Shown in pieces: positions 19,284 through 27,042 of a stretch of DNA of 64,000 bases. A program made the position numbers and the translations under genes. Every line of letters begins with the position of its first letter. Positions within the stretch are counted from its first letter, which is position 1. The notes under the pieces were generated by a model. That model was not told where the DNA came from, did not search any database, and saw only the letters and a program-made list of their open reading frames with translations. This DNA comes from Cryobacterium suzukii (GTDB taxonomy: Bacteria; Actinomycetota; Actinomycetes; Actinomycetales; Microbacteriaceae). Location: contig NZ_SOHJ01000007.1 in assembly GCF_004403185.1 (NCBI RefSeq), positions 1 through 64,000 on the forward strand, read 5' to 3'.

Positions 19284-20258
19284 CTAATTGCTTGTTCCCG
19301 TAGCGGCAGGCAGTAAATTGCGACGCTCCTGCACAGCGTGCGCGAGGTCGGCGATGGAGAGGTCGCCGTGTACCGCGGCGCCCGCCATAACCCCTGAGGC
19401 GGCTGAGCTGGCGATCATCCCGGATAGGTCCGTAGCGTTCCCAGCGGCCCAGACGCCGGGTACGGCCGTTGTACCGCGCGCATCAGCTGTGATCTGCTCG
19501 CCGTATGGTGTCGTCGTTAGCGCGCCCCCAAGCGCTTCATACAGTGCGGTTTGCGCGACGAATCGCGGCGCGACGACGACGGCGTCCATGTCGAATGATC
19601 GCCCGCCCGTGATTTCAACGGCTCGAACTTGTGTGCCATTAACAACCAGGCGCTCAACTCGCGGAGTCACGACACATACTCCCAGCGCCGCGAGCTGTTC
19701 CCATTGCTCGTCGGTTGGTTCTGGAGCGTCGTGCAGGAAGAGCGTGACGTTGTCACTGAGCTGGCGAAACAGCATGACCTGGTGCAACGCGTTCTCGTTG
19801 CGGCCGAGAACGGCGATGCGTTGGTCGCGCACCTCCCAACCGTGGCAAAACGGGCAGTGCAGCACGCTGTGGCCCCACGCTTCGGCAATGCCCGGCACGG
19901 CGGGCAAGTCGTCCTTGAGCCCGGTGGCAAGGATCACCCGACGCGCGCGGACGCAAACGGCTCCGCTGTCCACTTCGATGGTGAAGTCGTCGACCATGCC
20001 GGAGGCACCGGTCGCTTTTCCAGGCACGATCCGAACGCCGTAGGCCTGGGCCTCAGAGCGCCCGCGCGCGAGCAACTCCAAGGGGGCGACGCCTTCCTGG
20101 CCGAGGACATTATGTGCGCCATCGGCTGGGGCGTTGCGTGGCGTGCCGGCGTCTACGACGATGACGTCACGGCGAGAGCGGGCGAGGGCGATGGCGGATG
20201 CCAGACCAGCGGGGCCGGCCCCGACGACTACCACGTCGGCCTGCAGCGCGGCGGTCAT
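19284..20258 (-). CDS. FAD-dependent NAD(P)-disulfide oxidoreductase, thioredoxin-reductase-like
   Basis: The 324-residue flavoprotein has the FAD motif VVVGAGPAGLASAIALARS (about residues 10-28), a redox-active CPFCHG site (about 137) and an ATG-like FAD-binding WAAGNATDLSG near the end (about 273). The length and the CxxC position match thioredoxin-reductase-like proteins of Actinobacteria that often lack a dedicated thioredoxin. It overlaps the methyltransferase gene by four bases, so the two are co-translated and divergent from an XRE-cupin regulator, a frequent trio in this phylum. The natural substrate is unknown. Confidence 0.88.
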   Translation of the reverse strand: MTAALQADVVVVGAGPAGLASAIALARSRRDVIVVDAGTPRNAPADGAHNVLGQEGVAPLELLARGRSEAQAYGVRIVPGKATGASGMVDDFTIEVDSGAVCVRARRVILATGLKDDLPAVPGIAEAWGHSVLHCPFCHGWEVRDQRIAVLGRNENALHQVMLFRQLSDNVTLFLHDAPEPTDEQWEQLAALGVCVVTPRVERLVVNGTQVRAVEITGGRSFDMDAVVVAPRFVAQTALYEALGGALTTTPYGEQITADARGTTAVPGVWAAGNATDLSGMIASSAASGVMAGAAVHGDLSIADLAHAVQERRNLLPAATGTSN

Positions 20259-21205
20259 CGCCGCGCCTCGGTCTCGGTCTCCCGCTGCTTGTCCTCGATG
20301 GCGTTGGTGCTGTCCGTCGCGGCAGCGGCCAGTGGGTCGACATTGTCTGGCCGGACTGCCGACCAGAACGCTCGACCAGATGCGACTCGAACGTAAGACG
20401 TTCCCGCTTTCAGCGCTGCAGTCGCAGCGTCGAGCGCCGCGAGGTCATCGCCGTCCAGGTCTTCCCGGAGGAACTCCCGATTCCGTGTCAGATTCAACTC
20501 GAGGTAGCGCGCACCATCCGAAGTCTGCGCCGATGCGGTGAGTGCGGCGGCAGTGCGTTGGACCGGGGCAAAACCAGCGGCGGTGAGGGCGGTCATCCAC
20601 TCAGCAGTGACGGGATATCCGTGCGCGGCAAGTGCGCTGACGACACGGTCGCCGAGGCCATCGCGCCCCGTTCCGAGGTCTGCGGGGTCGTAGGTCGTCA
20701 CGTCGGTGAATTCGGTAACGATCAGTACTCCGCCGGGACGCAGTACGTCGAATACCTGCCGCAGCACCCGGGCGGGATCTGTGACGTGGTGGAGCGACAG
20801 GGCAGCCCAGGCGAGGTCCACGCCGCGGGGTACGACATCGGGCCAGTCACCGTCGAGGTCGACGAGATGCGTCTCCACCCGATCGGCGACTCCTGTCGTC
20901 GCCGCCGTGACAGCAAGTCGTTCCAACATCTGGACCGAGGCATCGAGGCTATGAACCCGTGCGTCAGGGAAGCGAGTCGCCAGTGCGATAGATCCAGTTC
21001 CCGTTCCGGCGCCAAGATCGACGATGCTGCGGGGTGCGGCGTTGAGCGCTGTGTAAGCGGCGTCGAGCGCCGCGGCCAGGACGGGGGCGCCCAGCGCCGC
21101 ATCGAGATCGAGCAACTCCGGCAGGACGGAATCGTTCTCCGGGGCGGGGCCGTGGCCGGGCCGGTCGTGGTGAGAAAAATTCTGGGCACTGTGAGTATGC
21201 GTCAT
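20255..21205 (-). CDS. Class I SAM-dependent methyltransferase
   Basis: The 316-residue protein has the SAM-binding motif IVDLGAGTGTGSIAL (about residues 62-76), HSLDASVQML as motif II region and WAALSLHHVTDPARVL as post-motif. The start at 21205 (MTHTHSAQN) is preferred over a farther upstream GTG-type start because the latter would run into the divergent regulator. A His-rich head (HTHSAQNFSHHDRPGHG) could bind metal, which is inference. It is the first gene of a two-gene operon with the flavin oxidoreductase. Confidence 0.85.
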   Translation of the reverse strand: MTHTHSAQNFSHHDRPGHGPAPENDSVLPELLDLDAALGAPVLAAALDAAYTALNAAPRSIVDLGAGTGTGSIALATRFPDARVHSLDASVQMLERLAVTAATTGVADRVETHLVDLDGDWPDVVPRGVDLAWAALSLHHVTDPARVLRQVFDVLRPGGVLIVTEFTDVTTYDPADLGTGRDGLGDRVVSALAAHGYPVTAEWMTALTAAGFAPVQRTAAALTASAQTSDGARYLELNLTRNREFLREDLDGDDLAALDAATAALKAGTSYVRVASGRAFWSAVRPDNVDPLAAAATDSTNAIEDKQRETETEARR

Positions 21206-21246
21206 AGGGACAACCCTACGTGCAAAATGCATTAATAGCATAAGCT

Positions 21247-21263
21247 CTTGCGTATGACGCAAG
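21247..21263. promoter_or_regulatory. Palindrome centred on the regulator's start codon
   Basis: CTTGCGT and ACGCAAG are perfect inverted repeats around the ATG start codon of the XRE-cupin gene. A dimeric regulator bound here would cover its own start codon. It also lies 42 bases from the divergent methyltransferase start, so one site could control both. Autoregulation is inferred. Confidence 0.5.
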
Positions 21264-21829
21264 AAGTGATCGATGACGTGGTTCGGCAACGTATCCGAAG
21301 CCTGCGCCTCGCGCGGGGCTGGACGCTCGACACTCTGGCTACCCGCTGCTATCTATCTCCGTCGACCCTGAGTCGCATTGAGACGGGGCATCGACGCATT
21401 GCCCTGGACCAACTCGTGCCCATAGCTCAGGCGTTGGGCACGACCCTGGATCAGCTCGTCGAGCCAGCGGGTGACGATGACGTCGTCATTCGCCCCGAGC
21501 CCGAGATGGGCATCGGCTCGACGGTGTGGCTGCTCTCACGCGAACGCGACCGGCGCGGCGTCACGATCGCCAAGATGCGATACACGTCTGACCGCGTAGT
21601 GAGTGAGTCGCAGATACACCCAGGGTACGAGTGGTTCACGGTGCTCAGCGGTACCGTCCAGCTACGACTGGGGGAGCGAACGATCCTCGTTCGGGAGGGG
21701 CAGGCAGCCGAGTTCTCCACGATGACCCCGCACGCCATCGAGGCGTACGAGGGACCCGTGGAACTACTCACGATCTTTGATCACGACGGGGAGCGAGCCC
21801 ACCTGCCCGGCCACCGACATCCCAAATAA
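21254..21829 (+). CDS. XRE-family regulator with C-terminal cupin domain
   Basis: The 191-residue protein has an N-terminal helix-turn-helix (RLARGWTLDTLATRCYLSPS, TLSRIETGHRRIALDQL, about residues 13-60) and a C-terminal cupin (HPGYEWFTVLSGTVQLRLGE, then VREGQAAEFSTMTPHAIEAY). HTH-cupin regulators usually bind a small ligand in the cupin. ATG 21254 is used because a TTG six bases earlier has no advantage. Divergent from the methyltransferase/oxidoreductase pair, which it probably controls. Confidence 0.88.
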   Translation: MTQEVIDDVVRQRIRSLRLARGWTLDTLATRCYLSPSTLSRIETGHRRIALDQLVPIAQALGTTLDQLVEPAGDDDVVIRPEPEMGIGSTVWLLSRERDRRGVTIAKMRYTSDRVVSESQIHPGYEWFTVLSGTVQLRLGERTILVREGQAAEFSTMTPHAIEAYEGPVELLTIFDHDGERAHLPGHRHPK

Positions 21830-22051
21830 AGGTGACGGTGCGCTTTGGCAGCGAATCGGGCATGCGCAGGTGGGTCCAATCTCAAGTGGTCGTCTGGCGA
21901 TAGCGGCTGAAACCGTCGAGATAAGGTCGGATTGACCCTATGACTATGCAGGCAGCTAGTGGTGCTGTCGATAAAATCATCAACTCTGATCATCGTTTGT
22001 CAGAATGCGCGTGCTCCCCGGACGCCTATGCGTGCCATGTCATGGGACTCC
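21830..22051. other. Gene-free stretch with a short direct repeat
   Basis: No gene is supported. CGGACGCCTAT occurs at about 22019 and again at about 22060, with ACTCCGTGTCA following or preceding; the second region merges into the TGACAC half-site cluster upstream of the acyl-CoA ligase. Confidence 0.5.
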
Positions 22052-22178
22052 GTGTCAAACGGACGCCTATCGGGATGACTGTCCGAGGAAGAGGCTTGAC
22101 ACACGGCGCGAGAACTCGGAAACTGAATGCTGGCACCTGACACTCCGTGTCACGCATCAAAGAGCCATTCCATGACAC
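22052..22178. promoter_or_regulatory. Cluster of TGACAC/GTGTCA half-sites before the acyl-CoA ligase gene
   Basis: Five hexamers occur within 127 bases: GTGTCA 22052, TGACAC 22097, the perfect palindrome TGACAC-TCC-GTGTCA at 22138-22152, and TGACAC 22173. The 22096-22101 copy also reads TTGACA and may be a -35 box. The cluster lies 19-145 bases upstream of the ligase start and looks like a multi-site operator. The regulator is unknown; a MarR gene once existed just downstream of the ligase (see 23793). Confidence 0.5.
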
Positions 22179-22196
22179 AACAAAGGAGTTGCAGCC

Positions 22197-23771
22197 ATGT
22201 CATCGACCGCATCGAACCACGCGACGATCTCCGTCGCCACTATCGTCTCTGAGTCCGCACGCCGCCAGGGCGGCAAGATCGCTCTGATCGTCGGCGACGA
22301 GAAGGTGAGCTATGCCGAGCTGTGGGACCAGATTCGCGCCTACGCGGGAGGGCTTCGATCGCAGGGCGTCGGCCGGGGCGATCGGGTGGCTATTCTTATC
22401 CCCAACGTTGCCGACTTTCCCCGCGCCTACTACGCCATCCTCGCCATCGGTGCGACAGTCGTACCGATCCACGCGCTCCTCAGCGCCGACGAGATCGAGT
22501 ACGTGCTGAGGGACAGCGGTGCTCATACCATTGTCATCCACGCGGGACTTCTCGCTGCGGGCGCTCGCGGCGCAGCCCAGGCCGGTGTTCCCGTGCTATC
22601 GGTCGCTGAGGCGAAAGGCAACGGGACCCAGCTTCGGCTCGAAGACGTCGCGGCAGAGGCGAGTCCCATCGACGGTGTCACCCCGACTGACCCGGGCGAC
22701 ACCGCAACCATCCTCTACACGAGCGGGACTACCGGCACGCCCAAAGGAGCGGAAGGTAGCCATTTCTCGCTCGTCGAACAGGTCAACGCGCTCCTCGTCT
22801 CAACCTTTGACCTGCGCGCGGGCGACACCATCCTTGGCACTCTGCCTCTTTTCCACACGTTCGGACAGACCTGCGTTCTGAACGCGGGTTTGCGAACCGG
22901 CGCCACCATCGTGCTCGTGCCAAAGTTCGACGGAGACACGGCACTCGCACTCCTGAATAAGCACGAGATCGACGTATTCTTCGGCGTACCGACCATGTAC
23001 ATCGCCCTGCTCGATGCGGCGACGCGCAACCAGGAGCGTCCGCGACGGATGCGCTATGCCGTCTCCGGGGGTGCATCCATTCCGCAAGCAATCATCGAAC
23101 GTTTCAAGGACGTCTTCGACGTCGACATCCACGAGGGATACGGACTCACCGAGACGTCACCGGTCGCGACCTTCAACCACGTTGGCACCGCGCCGCATCC
23201 GGGGTCGATCGGAACGCCGATCTGGGGCGTCGACGTTGAGATCGCACGCTCGGACTTGGAAGAGGCCATCGAGCTACTGCCTCGCGGCGAGCTCGGCGAA
23301 CTCGTTATTCGCGGGCACAACATCATGAAGGGCTACCTCAATCGCCCTGAGGCGACGGATGCCGCAATTGTCGACGGATGGTTTCGGACCGGCGATCTCG
23401 GAATCAAGGATCACGACGACTACATCCGGATCCTGGATCGAAAAAAGGATTTGATTATCCGCAATGGATACAACGTGTACCCGCGGGAGGTCGAAGAAGT
23501 ACTCTCCCGGCATCCTGAGATCGTGGCCGTCGCGGTCTTCGGGATTCCCGACGAGATCCACGGTCAGGAAGTGGCGGCAGTTGTCATCCGCGTGCACGGT
23601 GCTACCGTCACCGCCGAGGACATCATCGAGTATGCCAAAGAGCGCATCGCACTCTACAAGTACCCAAGGTCGGTCGAGTTCGTCGACGCGTTCCCGTTGA
23701 ACGCCAGCGGCAAGGTTCTGAAGCGAGAACTCTCCGCTCGGTTCGCGGAAGGGCTGCCCCTGAACGCCTGA
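22197..23771 (+). CDS. Long-chain-fatty-acid-like acyl-CoA ligase
   Basis: The 524-residue adenylate-forming enzyme activates a carboxylic acid to its CoA ester via an acyl-AMP. Motifs: TSGTTGTPKGAEGSH (AMP-binding P-loop, about residue 175), HEGYGLTETSP (about 310), the hinge GWFRTGDLG and DRKKDLIIRNGYNVYPREVEE (about 415), and the catalytic Lys region NASGKVLKREL near the end. AAAGGAG at 22182-22188, eight bases before the ATG, fixes the start. The gene is not in an operon; a MarR fragment lies immediately behind on the other strand. The acid chain length is not predictable. Confidence 0.9.
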   Translation: MSSTASNHATISVATIVSESARRQGGKIALIVGDEKVSYAELWDQIRAYAGGLRSQGVGRGDRVAILIPNVADFPRAYYAILAIGATVVPIHALLSADEIEYVLRDSGAHTIVIHAGLLAAGARGAAQAGVPVLSVAEAKGNGTQLRLEDVAAEASPIDGVTPTDPGDTATILYTSGTTGTPKGAEGSHFSLVEQVNALLVSTFDLRAGDTILGTLPLFHTFGQTCVLNAGLRTGATIVLVPKFDGDTALALLNKHEIDVFFGVPTMYIALLDAATRNQERPRRMRYAVSGGASIPQAIIERFKDVFDVDIHEGYGLTETSPVATFNHVGTAPHPGSIGTPIWGVDVEIARSDLEEAIELLPRGELGELVIRGHNIMKGYLNRPEATDAAIVDGWFRTGDLGIKDHDDYIRILDRKKDLIIRNGYNVYPREVEEVLSRHPEIVAVAVFGIPDEIHGQEVAAVVIRVHGATVTAEDIIEYAKERIALYKYPRSVEFVDAFPLNASGKVLKRELSARFAEGLPLNA

Positions 23772-23792
23772 TATTTTCTCCGTCGTAGCCGA

Positions 23793-23905
23793 CTAACCGA
23801 TGCCGCTCGGAGAAGCCGGAGCGGGTTCTTGCTTTTCGCGCTTGAGATAGCCGCGGGACTCCATTCTCGTCAGCAGGTGGGAGAGTCGCGTCAAAAATGG
23901 GATGA
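23793..23905 (-). pseudogene. Fragment of a MarR-family regulator gene
   Basis: Reading leftward from about 23905, the frame encodes LTRLSHLLTRMESRGYLKRE followed by KQEPAPASPSGIG and a stop at 23793-23795. The SRLSHLL-TRMESRGYLKRE pattern is the recognition helix and wing of MarR regulators. The upstream half of the domain is missing. It lies 22 bases after the acyl-CoA ligase, a common partner of MarR genes. Confidence 0.5.
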
Positions 23906-23918
23906 GCAGCGACGGTCG

Positions 23919-25754
23919 TCACTCGGAGAGTGGTACGCCTTCCCCGGACACAATGTTGCGGATGACGGCGATCGGTAGTTTGGGCTGCCGGTTCGCGTCG
24001 GTCAGCCCGTTGGTCTCCTGCATTGTGTCCGTCAGCTGGGTGTAGCAAAAGCCGGAGAGCAATGGGTTGTCCCGAAGGCTGCCCACGAGACCTGACACTC
24101 GACTTTCGAAGTCCTCATGGCTCGTTGCTGTTGTATAACCCCAGGAGTCACCGGCAGCGTCGGGCGCGAAGCTGACCCCGCCGAATTCGGTGACCATAAT
24201 CGACTGACCATCGACCTCCCGGGGGATGAGCTGTAGGCGGCGGCCGGCTGGGCCAATTCCCGCAACGAGGGCACGGATGGCGTCGATGTCCCTGTAGCTG
24301 GCATCGAGCTGTTCGGCCGTACCGGCGTAGTCATGGATCGTGAGGATGTCAGAAGTGGCGTGTTCCCAGCCGTCATTGGAGATGACGGGACGGCTCGGAT
24401 CGAGCGATCGAGTCAGGTGGTAGAGCGACTGGGCGAAGTTCATCTGCGCGTCGTCGTGAGCGATCTGTTGAACGCCCCAACTCTCATTGAGGGGAACCCA
24501 CGTGACTATGGACGGATGCGATCGGTCACGGCGCACGACATCCGTCCATTCGCGGGTGACTCGCGACACTGCCTCTGAAGAGAATTCGTAGGTGCTCCCC
24601 ATTTCACCCCAAATGAGGAGTCCGAGCCGATCCGCCCAATAAAGAAATCGGGGATCCTCGACCTTTTCGTGAATTCGTGCTGCGTTGAACCCGAGGGCCT
24701 TGATGAGCTCCACCTCGGCGCGCAGGGCTTCGGCTGAAGGGGCAGCGAGGTGCGATTGTGGCCAGTAGCCCTGCTCGAGCACCGATCGCACAAAATAGGG
24801 TCGGTCGTTGAGTAGGAACCTACCGCCCGCGACGCTGACGCTGCGTAACCCAAAATACGAATAAGAATCGTCGAGAACGCTCCCGTCGTCGGCAATGATT
24901 GAGACATGCGCGTCGATAAGCCGCGGGTTTTCCGGCGACCACAACAGAGTCTCGAAGGCCTGACCGTTCGACTGTCGCGCAATCTGAATGGTTGCCAGAG
25001 ATCGCGGTTCCAGGGTCAAGAAGGACTGCCTGGCAAGGATTTCGCCGGCGATGGACAATTCAACCTGCACCGTTACGCCGGTCGCCGGTCGCCGGGTCAG
25101 GTCCACCTCGATCTCAACGTTCCCCGCCTGCGCATTCGGGGTCCAATTCAGTGCCGCGATGCGCTGATCTGGCACGGACTCGAGCCAGACCGGTTGCCAA
25201 ATGCCGGTCGTACGGTGGTACCAAATCACGTGCGGTTCTTCAAGCCAATCCTGTTTGCCGCGCGGCTGAGCGACATCGTGGGGGTCGTCCTCGGCACGAA
25301 CCACGAGCACGCAGTCCGTGTGGAGCGTCAGTGCTTCGGTAACGTCAAACGAGAACGGCGTCTGGCCGCCCTCGTGTGACCCAATGAACTGGCCATCGAT
25401 CCAGACAGATGCGCGGTAGTCGACCGCTCCAAAATGCAATATCACCCGGTCACGTTCTAAAGATCGACCGCTCGCGGCCACGTCTTCTGAGCTGATGACG
25501 CGTGAGTACCAGACGACCGGGTGAAAGCCGGGGTCGCTGATTCCCGACATCTCCGACTCGGGAGGGAACGGAACGGTGATGACCCGGCTCAGCTGCGAAG
25601 CGTTTGCGAACCAACGCTCGCTCCTGCCGGTGTCGTGGTCGTCGTGTTCAAATGCCCACTCGCCGGCGAGGTCGTGCCAATTCGGGCGGACGAGTTGGGG
25701 GCGGGGGTACACGCCACCCTGGGCACTGGCAGAAATGGAGAGAGGACGCGACAT
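23919..25754 (-). CDS. Glycoside hydrolase family 2 (beta-glucuronidase/galactosidase-like)
   Basis: The 611-residue enzyme has the N-terminal jelly-roll (WEFAFEHDD, about residues 25-190), an immunoglobulin-like domain and a C-terminal TIM barrel. The acid/base is Glu in VPLNESWGVQQ and the nucleophile is Glu in IMVTEFGGVSFAP, both typical of GH2. No signal peptide, so it acts on imported oligosaccharides. ATG 25754 (MSRPLSISAS) is preferred to a start about 25 codons upstream, which would run through the operator palindrome. Located after lacI on the same strand and preceded by its own LacI-type palindrome. The substrate sugar is not resolved between galactoside, glucuronide and arabinoside. 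Confidence 0.85.
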   Translation of the reverse strand: MSRPLSISASAQGGVYPRPQLVRPNWHDLAGEWAFEHDDHDTGRSERWFANASQLSRVITVPFPPESEMSGISDPGFHPVVWYSRVISSEDVAASGRSLERDRVILHFGAVDYRASVWIDGQFIGSHEGGQTPFSFDVTEALTLHTDCVLVVRAEDDPHDVAQPRGKQDWLEEPHVIWYHRTTGIWQPVWLESVPDQRIAALNWTPNAQAGNVEIEVDLTRRPATGVTVQVELSIAGEILARQSFLTLEPRSLATIQIARQSNGQAFETLLWSPENPRLIDAHVSIIADDGSVLDDSYSYFGLRSVSVAGGRFLLNDRPYFVRSVLEQGYWPQSHLAAPSAEALRAEVELIKALGFNAARIHEKVEDPRFLYWADRLGLLIWGEMGSTYEFSSEAVSRVTREWTDVVRRDRSHPSIVTWVPLNESWGVQQIAHDDAQMNFAQSLYHLTRSLDPSRPVISNDGWEHATSDILTIHDYAGTAEQLDASYRDIDAIRALVAGIGPAGRRLQLIPREVDGQSIMVTEFGGVSFAPDAAGDSWGYTTATSHEDFESRVSGLVGSLRDNPLLSGFCYTQLTDTMQETNGLTDANRQPKLPIAVIRNIVSGEGVPLSE

Positions 25755-25774
25755 ACCGCAATCATGCCGCCAAA

Positions 25775-25788
25775 TTACAGCGCTGTAA
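25775..25788. promoter_or_regulatory. LacI-type operator upstream of the GH2 gene
   Basis: TTACAGCGCTGTAA is a perfect 14-bp palindrome with the central CG pair typical of LacI-family operators. It lies 21 bases upstream of the GH2 start, after the lacI stop. A 12-of-14 match occurs at 26923-26936 on the other side of lacI. Confidence 0.8.
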
Positions 25789-25809
25789 AGTTTTGCGCGG
25801 TTGGAATCG

Positions 25810-26823
25810 CTAGGGAGTGCGTGGCGCACTCTCGCGCAGCTCGAGCGAATGCCCCACGATCACGTGTCGGCCGACGCCCCGGTATCCAGCAATCCGCTCC
25901 TCGAGAAGATCGAAGGCAGCCGCGACCAGTGCGGTCTTCTTCGGCGCCACCGAGGTGAGCGTCGGGGACGTGTATGCAGCCAGGAAGGTGTTGTCCCAGC
26001 CGACCACGGCTACATCTTCGGGTACCGATCGCCCGGAGTCATGCAGGGCCTTCAGCGCGCCGATCGCGAACCGGTCGTCGCGGCAGACCACGCCGTCGAA
26101 ACGCATCCCGCGTTCGATTGCTTCAGTGACTGAACGGAGGCCGGCTTCCGCCGTGAATTCCTGCGCGGTGAATACGAGCTCAGGATCCAATGGAACGTTT
26201 GCCTCCAACAGGCCCTGTTGGTAGCCAAGAAGACGCTGCTTCGTCGAACCAGTGATGTCGGCCGCGATGACTCCGAGAAAAGCGATCCGGCGGCATCCGC
26301 TCGCCAGGAGATGCCGCGTAGCATCGAGAGCGGCCGCGACGTTGTCGATCATCACGTGGTCGGTCATGACTGGCATTGCGGCCTCGCCGAGTAGAACCAG
26401 GGGAGTGCCAGCATCGAGCTTGGCAATGTCGAGCGTTTCCATGCGGACGGGGTGAAAGATCACGCCGTCAACCAGCCCGGCTTCGCGATCGCTGAGTACC
26501 GCTCGTTCCAAATCAGGATCGCTCAAAGTCTGCTCGATGATGACGCGGTATCCCCGCCGAGTCGCTTCCTCGGCCATATGACGGGAAAGCTCTGAAAAGT
26601 ACGGATGGTCGATCTCCGGGATGGCCAGGGCGATCATCCCGGTTTTTCCGGTAGCCAGACGCCGTGCCGTCAGGTTGGGGCGATATCCGAGCTGGTCGAT
26701 GGCTGCTTGCACCTTCTTGCGAAGGGCGGGGGCCACGTGGGGGTAGCTGTGGACGACGTTCGAGACGGTCTTCATGGACACGCCCGCAAGTTCTGCAACG
26801 TCAATTAGTCGAACCCGTGCCAT
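25810..26823 (-). CDS. LacI-family transcriptional regulator
   Basis: The 337-residue repressor starts MARVRLIDVAELAGVSMKTV with the HTH at residues 5-24, followed by the hinge SYPHVAPALRKKVQAAIDQL and LGYRPNLTARRLATGKT. A periplasmic-binding-protein-like ligand domain fills residues 60-335 (VGWDNTFLAAYTSPTLTSV near the end). ATG 26823 is chosen because the HTH begins directly after it. It is divergent from the ABC operon and upstream of the GH2 gene; matching palindromes on both sides support control of both. Confidence 0.92.
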   Translation of the reverse strand: MARVRLIDVAELAGVSMKTVSNVVHSYPHVAPALRKKVQAAIDQLGYRPNLTARRLATGKTGMIALAIPEIDHPYFSELSRHMAEEATRRGYRVIIEQTLSDPDLERAVLSDREAGLVDGVIFHPVRMETLDIAKLDAGTPLVLLGEAAMPVMTDHVMIDNVAAALDATRHLLASGCRRIAFLGVIAADITGSTKQRLLGYQQGLLEANVPLDPELVFTAQEFTAEAGLRSVTEAIERGMRFDGVVCRDDRFAIGALKALHDSGRSVPEDVAVVGWDNTFLAAYTSPTLTSVAPKKTALVAAAFDLLEERIAGYRGVGRHVIVGHSLELRESAPRTP

Positions 26824-26909
26824 GTCTATTCCGTCCAGTTCGGTCCGGTCCATCCTAGGGCGACTGCGGCTGGCGCTGGAAACGCCCTATACGTGGGATT
26901 TGCCAGGTG

Positions 26910-26939
26910 TAGACAAATCTCTTTCCAGCGCTGTACATT
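26910..26939 (+). promoter_or_regulatory. Promoter of the sugar ABC operon with LacI operator in its spacer
   Basis: TAGACA (26910-26915) and TACATT (26934-26939), separated by 18 bases, form a plausible sigma-70-type promoter for the rightward operon. TTCCAGCGCTGTAC (26923-26936), a 12-of-14 match to the palindrome at 25775, covers the spacer and the -10 box, so LacI binding would block RNA polymerase. Confidence 0.6.
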
Positions 26940-27042
26940 ATCGGAAGGCACTCGTTTGCCGCACCGTTACGTGCGGGAAGAATGTGGCCGGCTTTGCGCA
27001 CGGGTCGCGGAGCGATGTTTTCGATGAGGAGGACGAACGATC

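Noticed and set aside
21940-22140. Short open frame upstream of the acyl-CoA ligase
   Set aside because: It overlaps the half-site cluster, has no ribosome-binding site and no recognisable domain.
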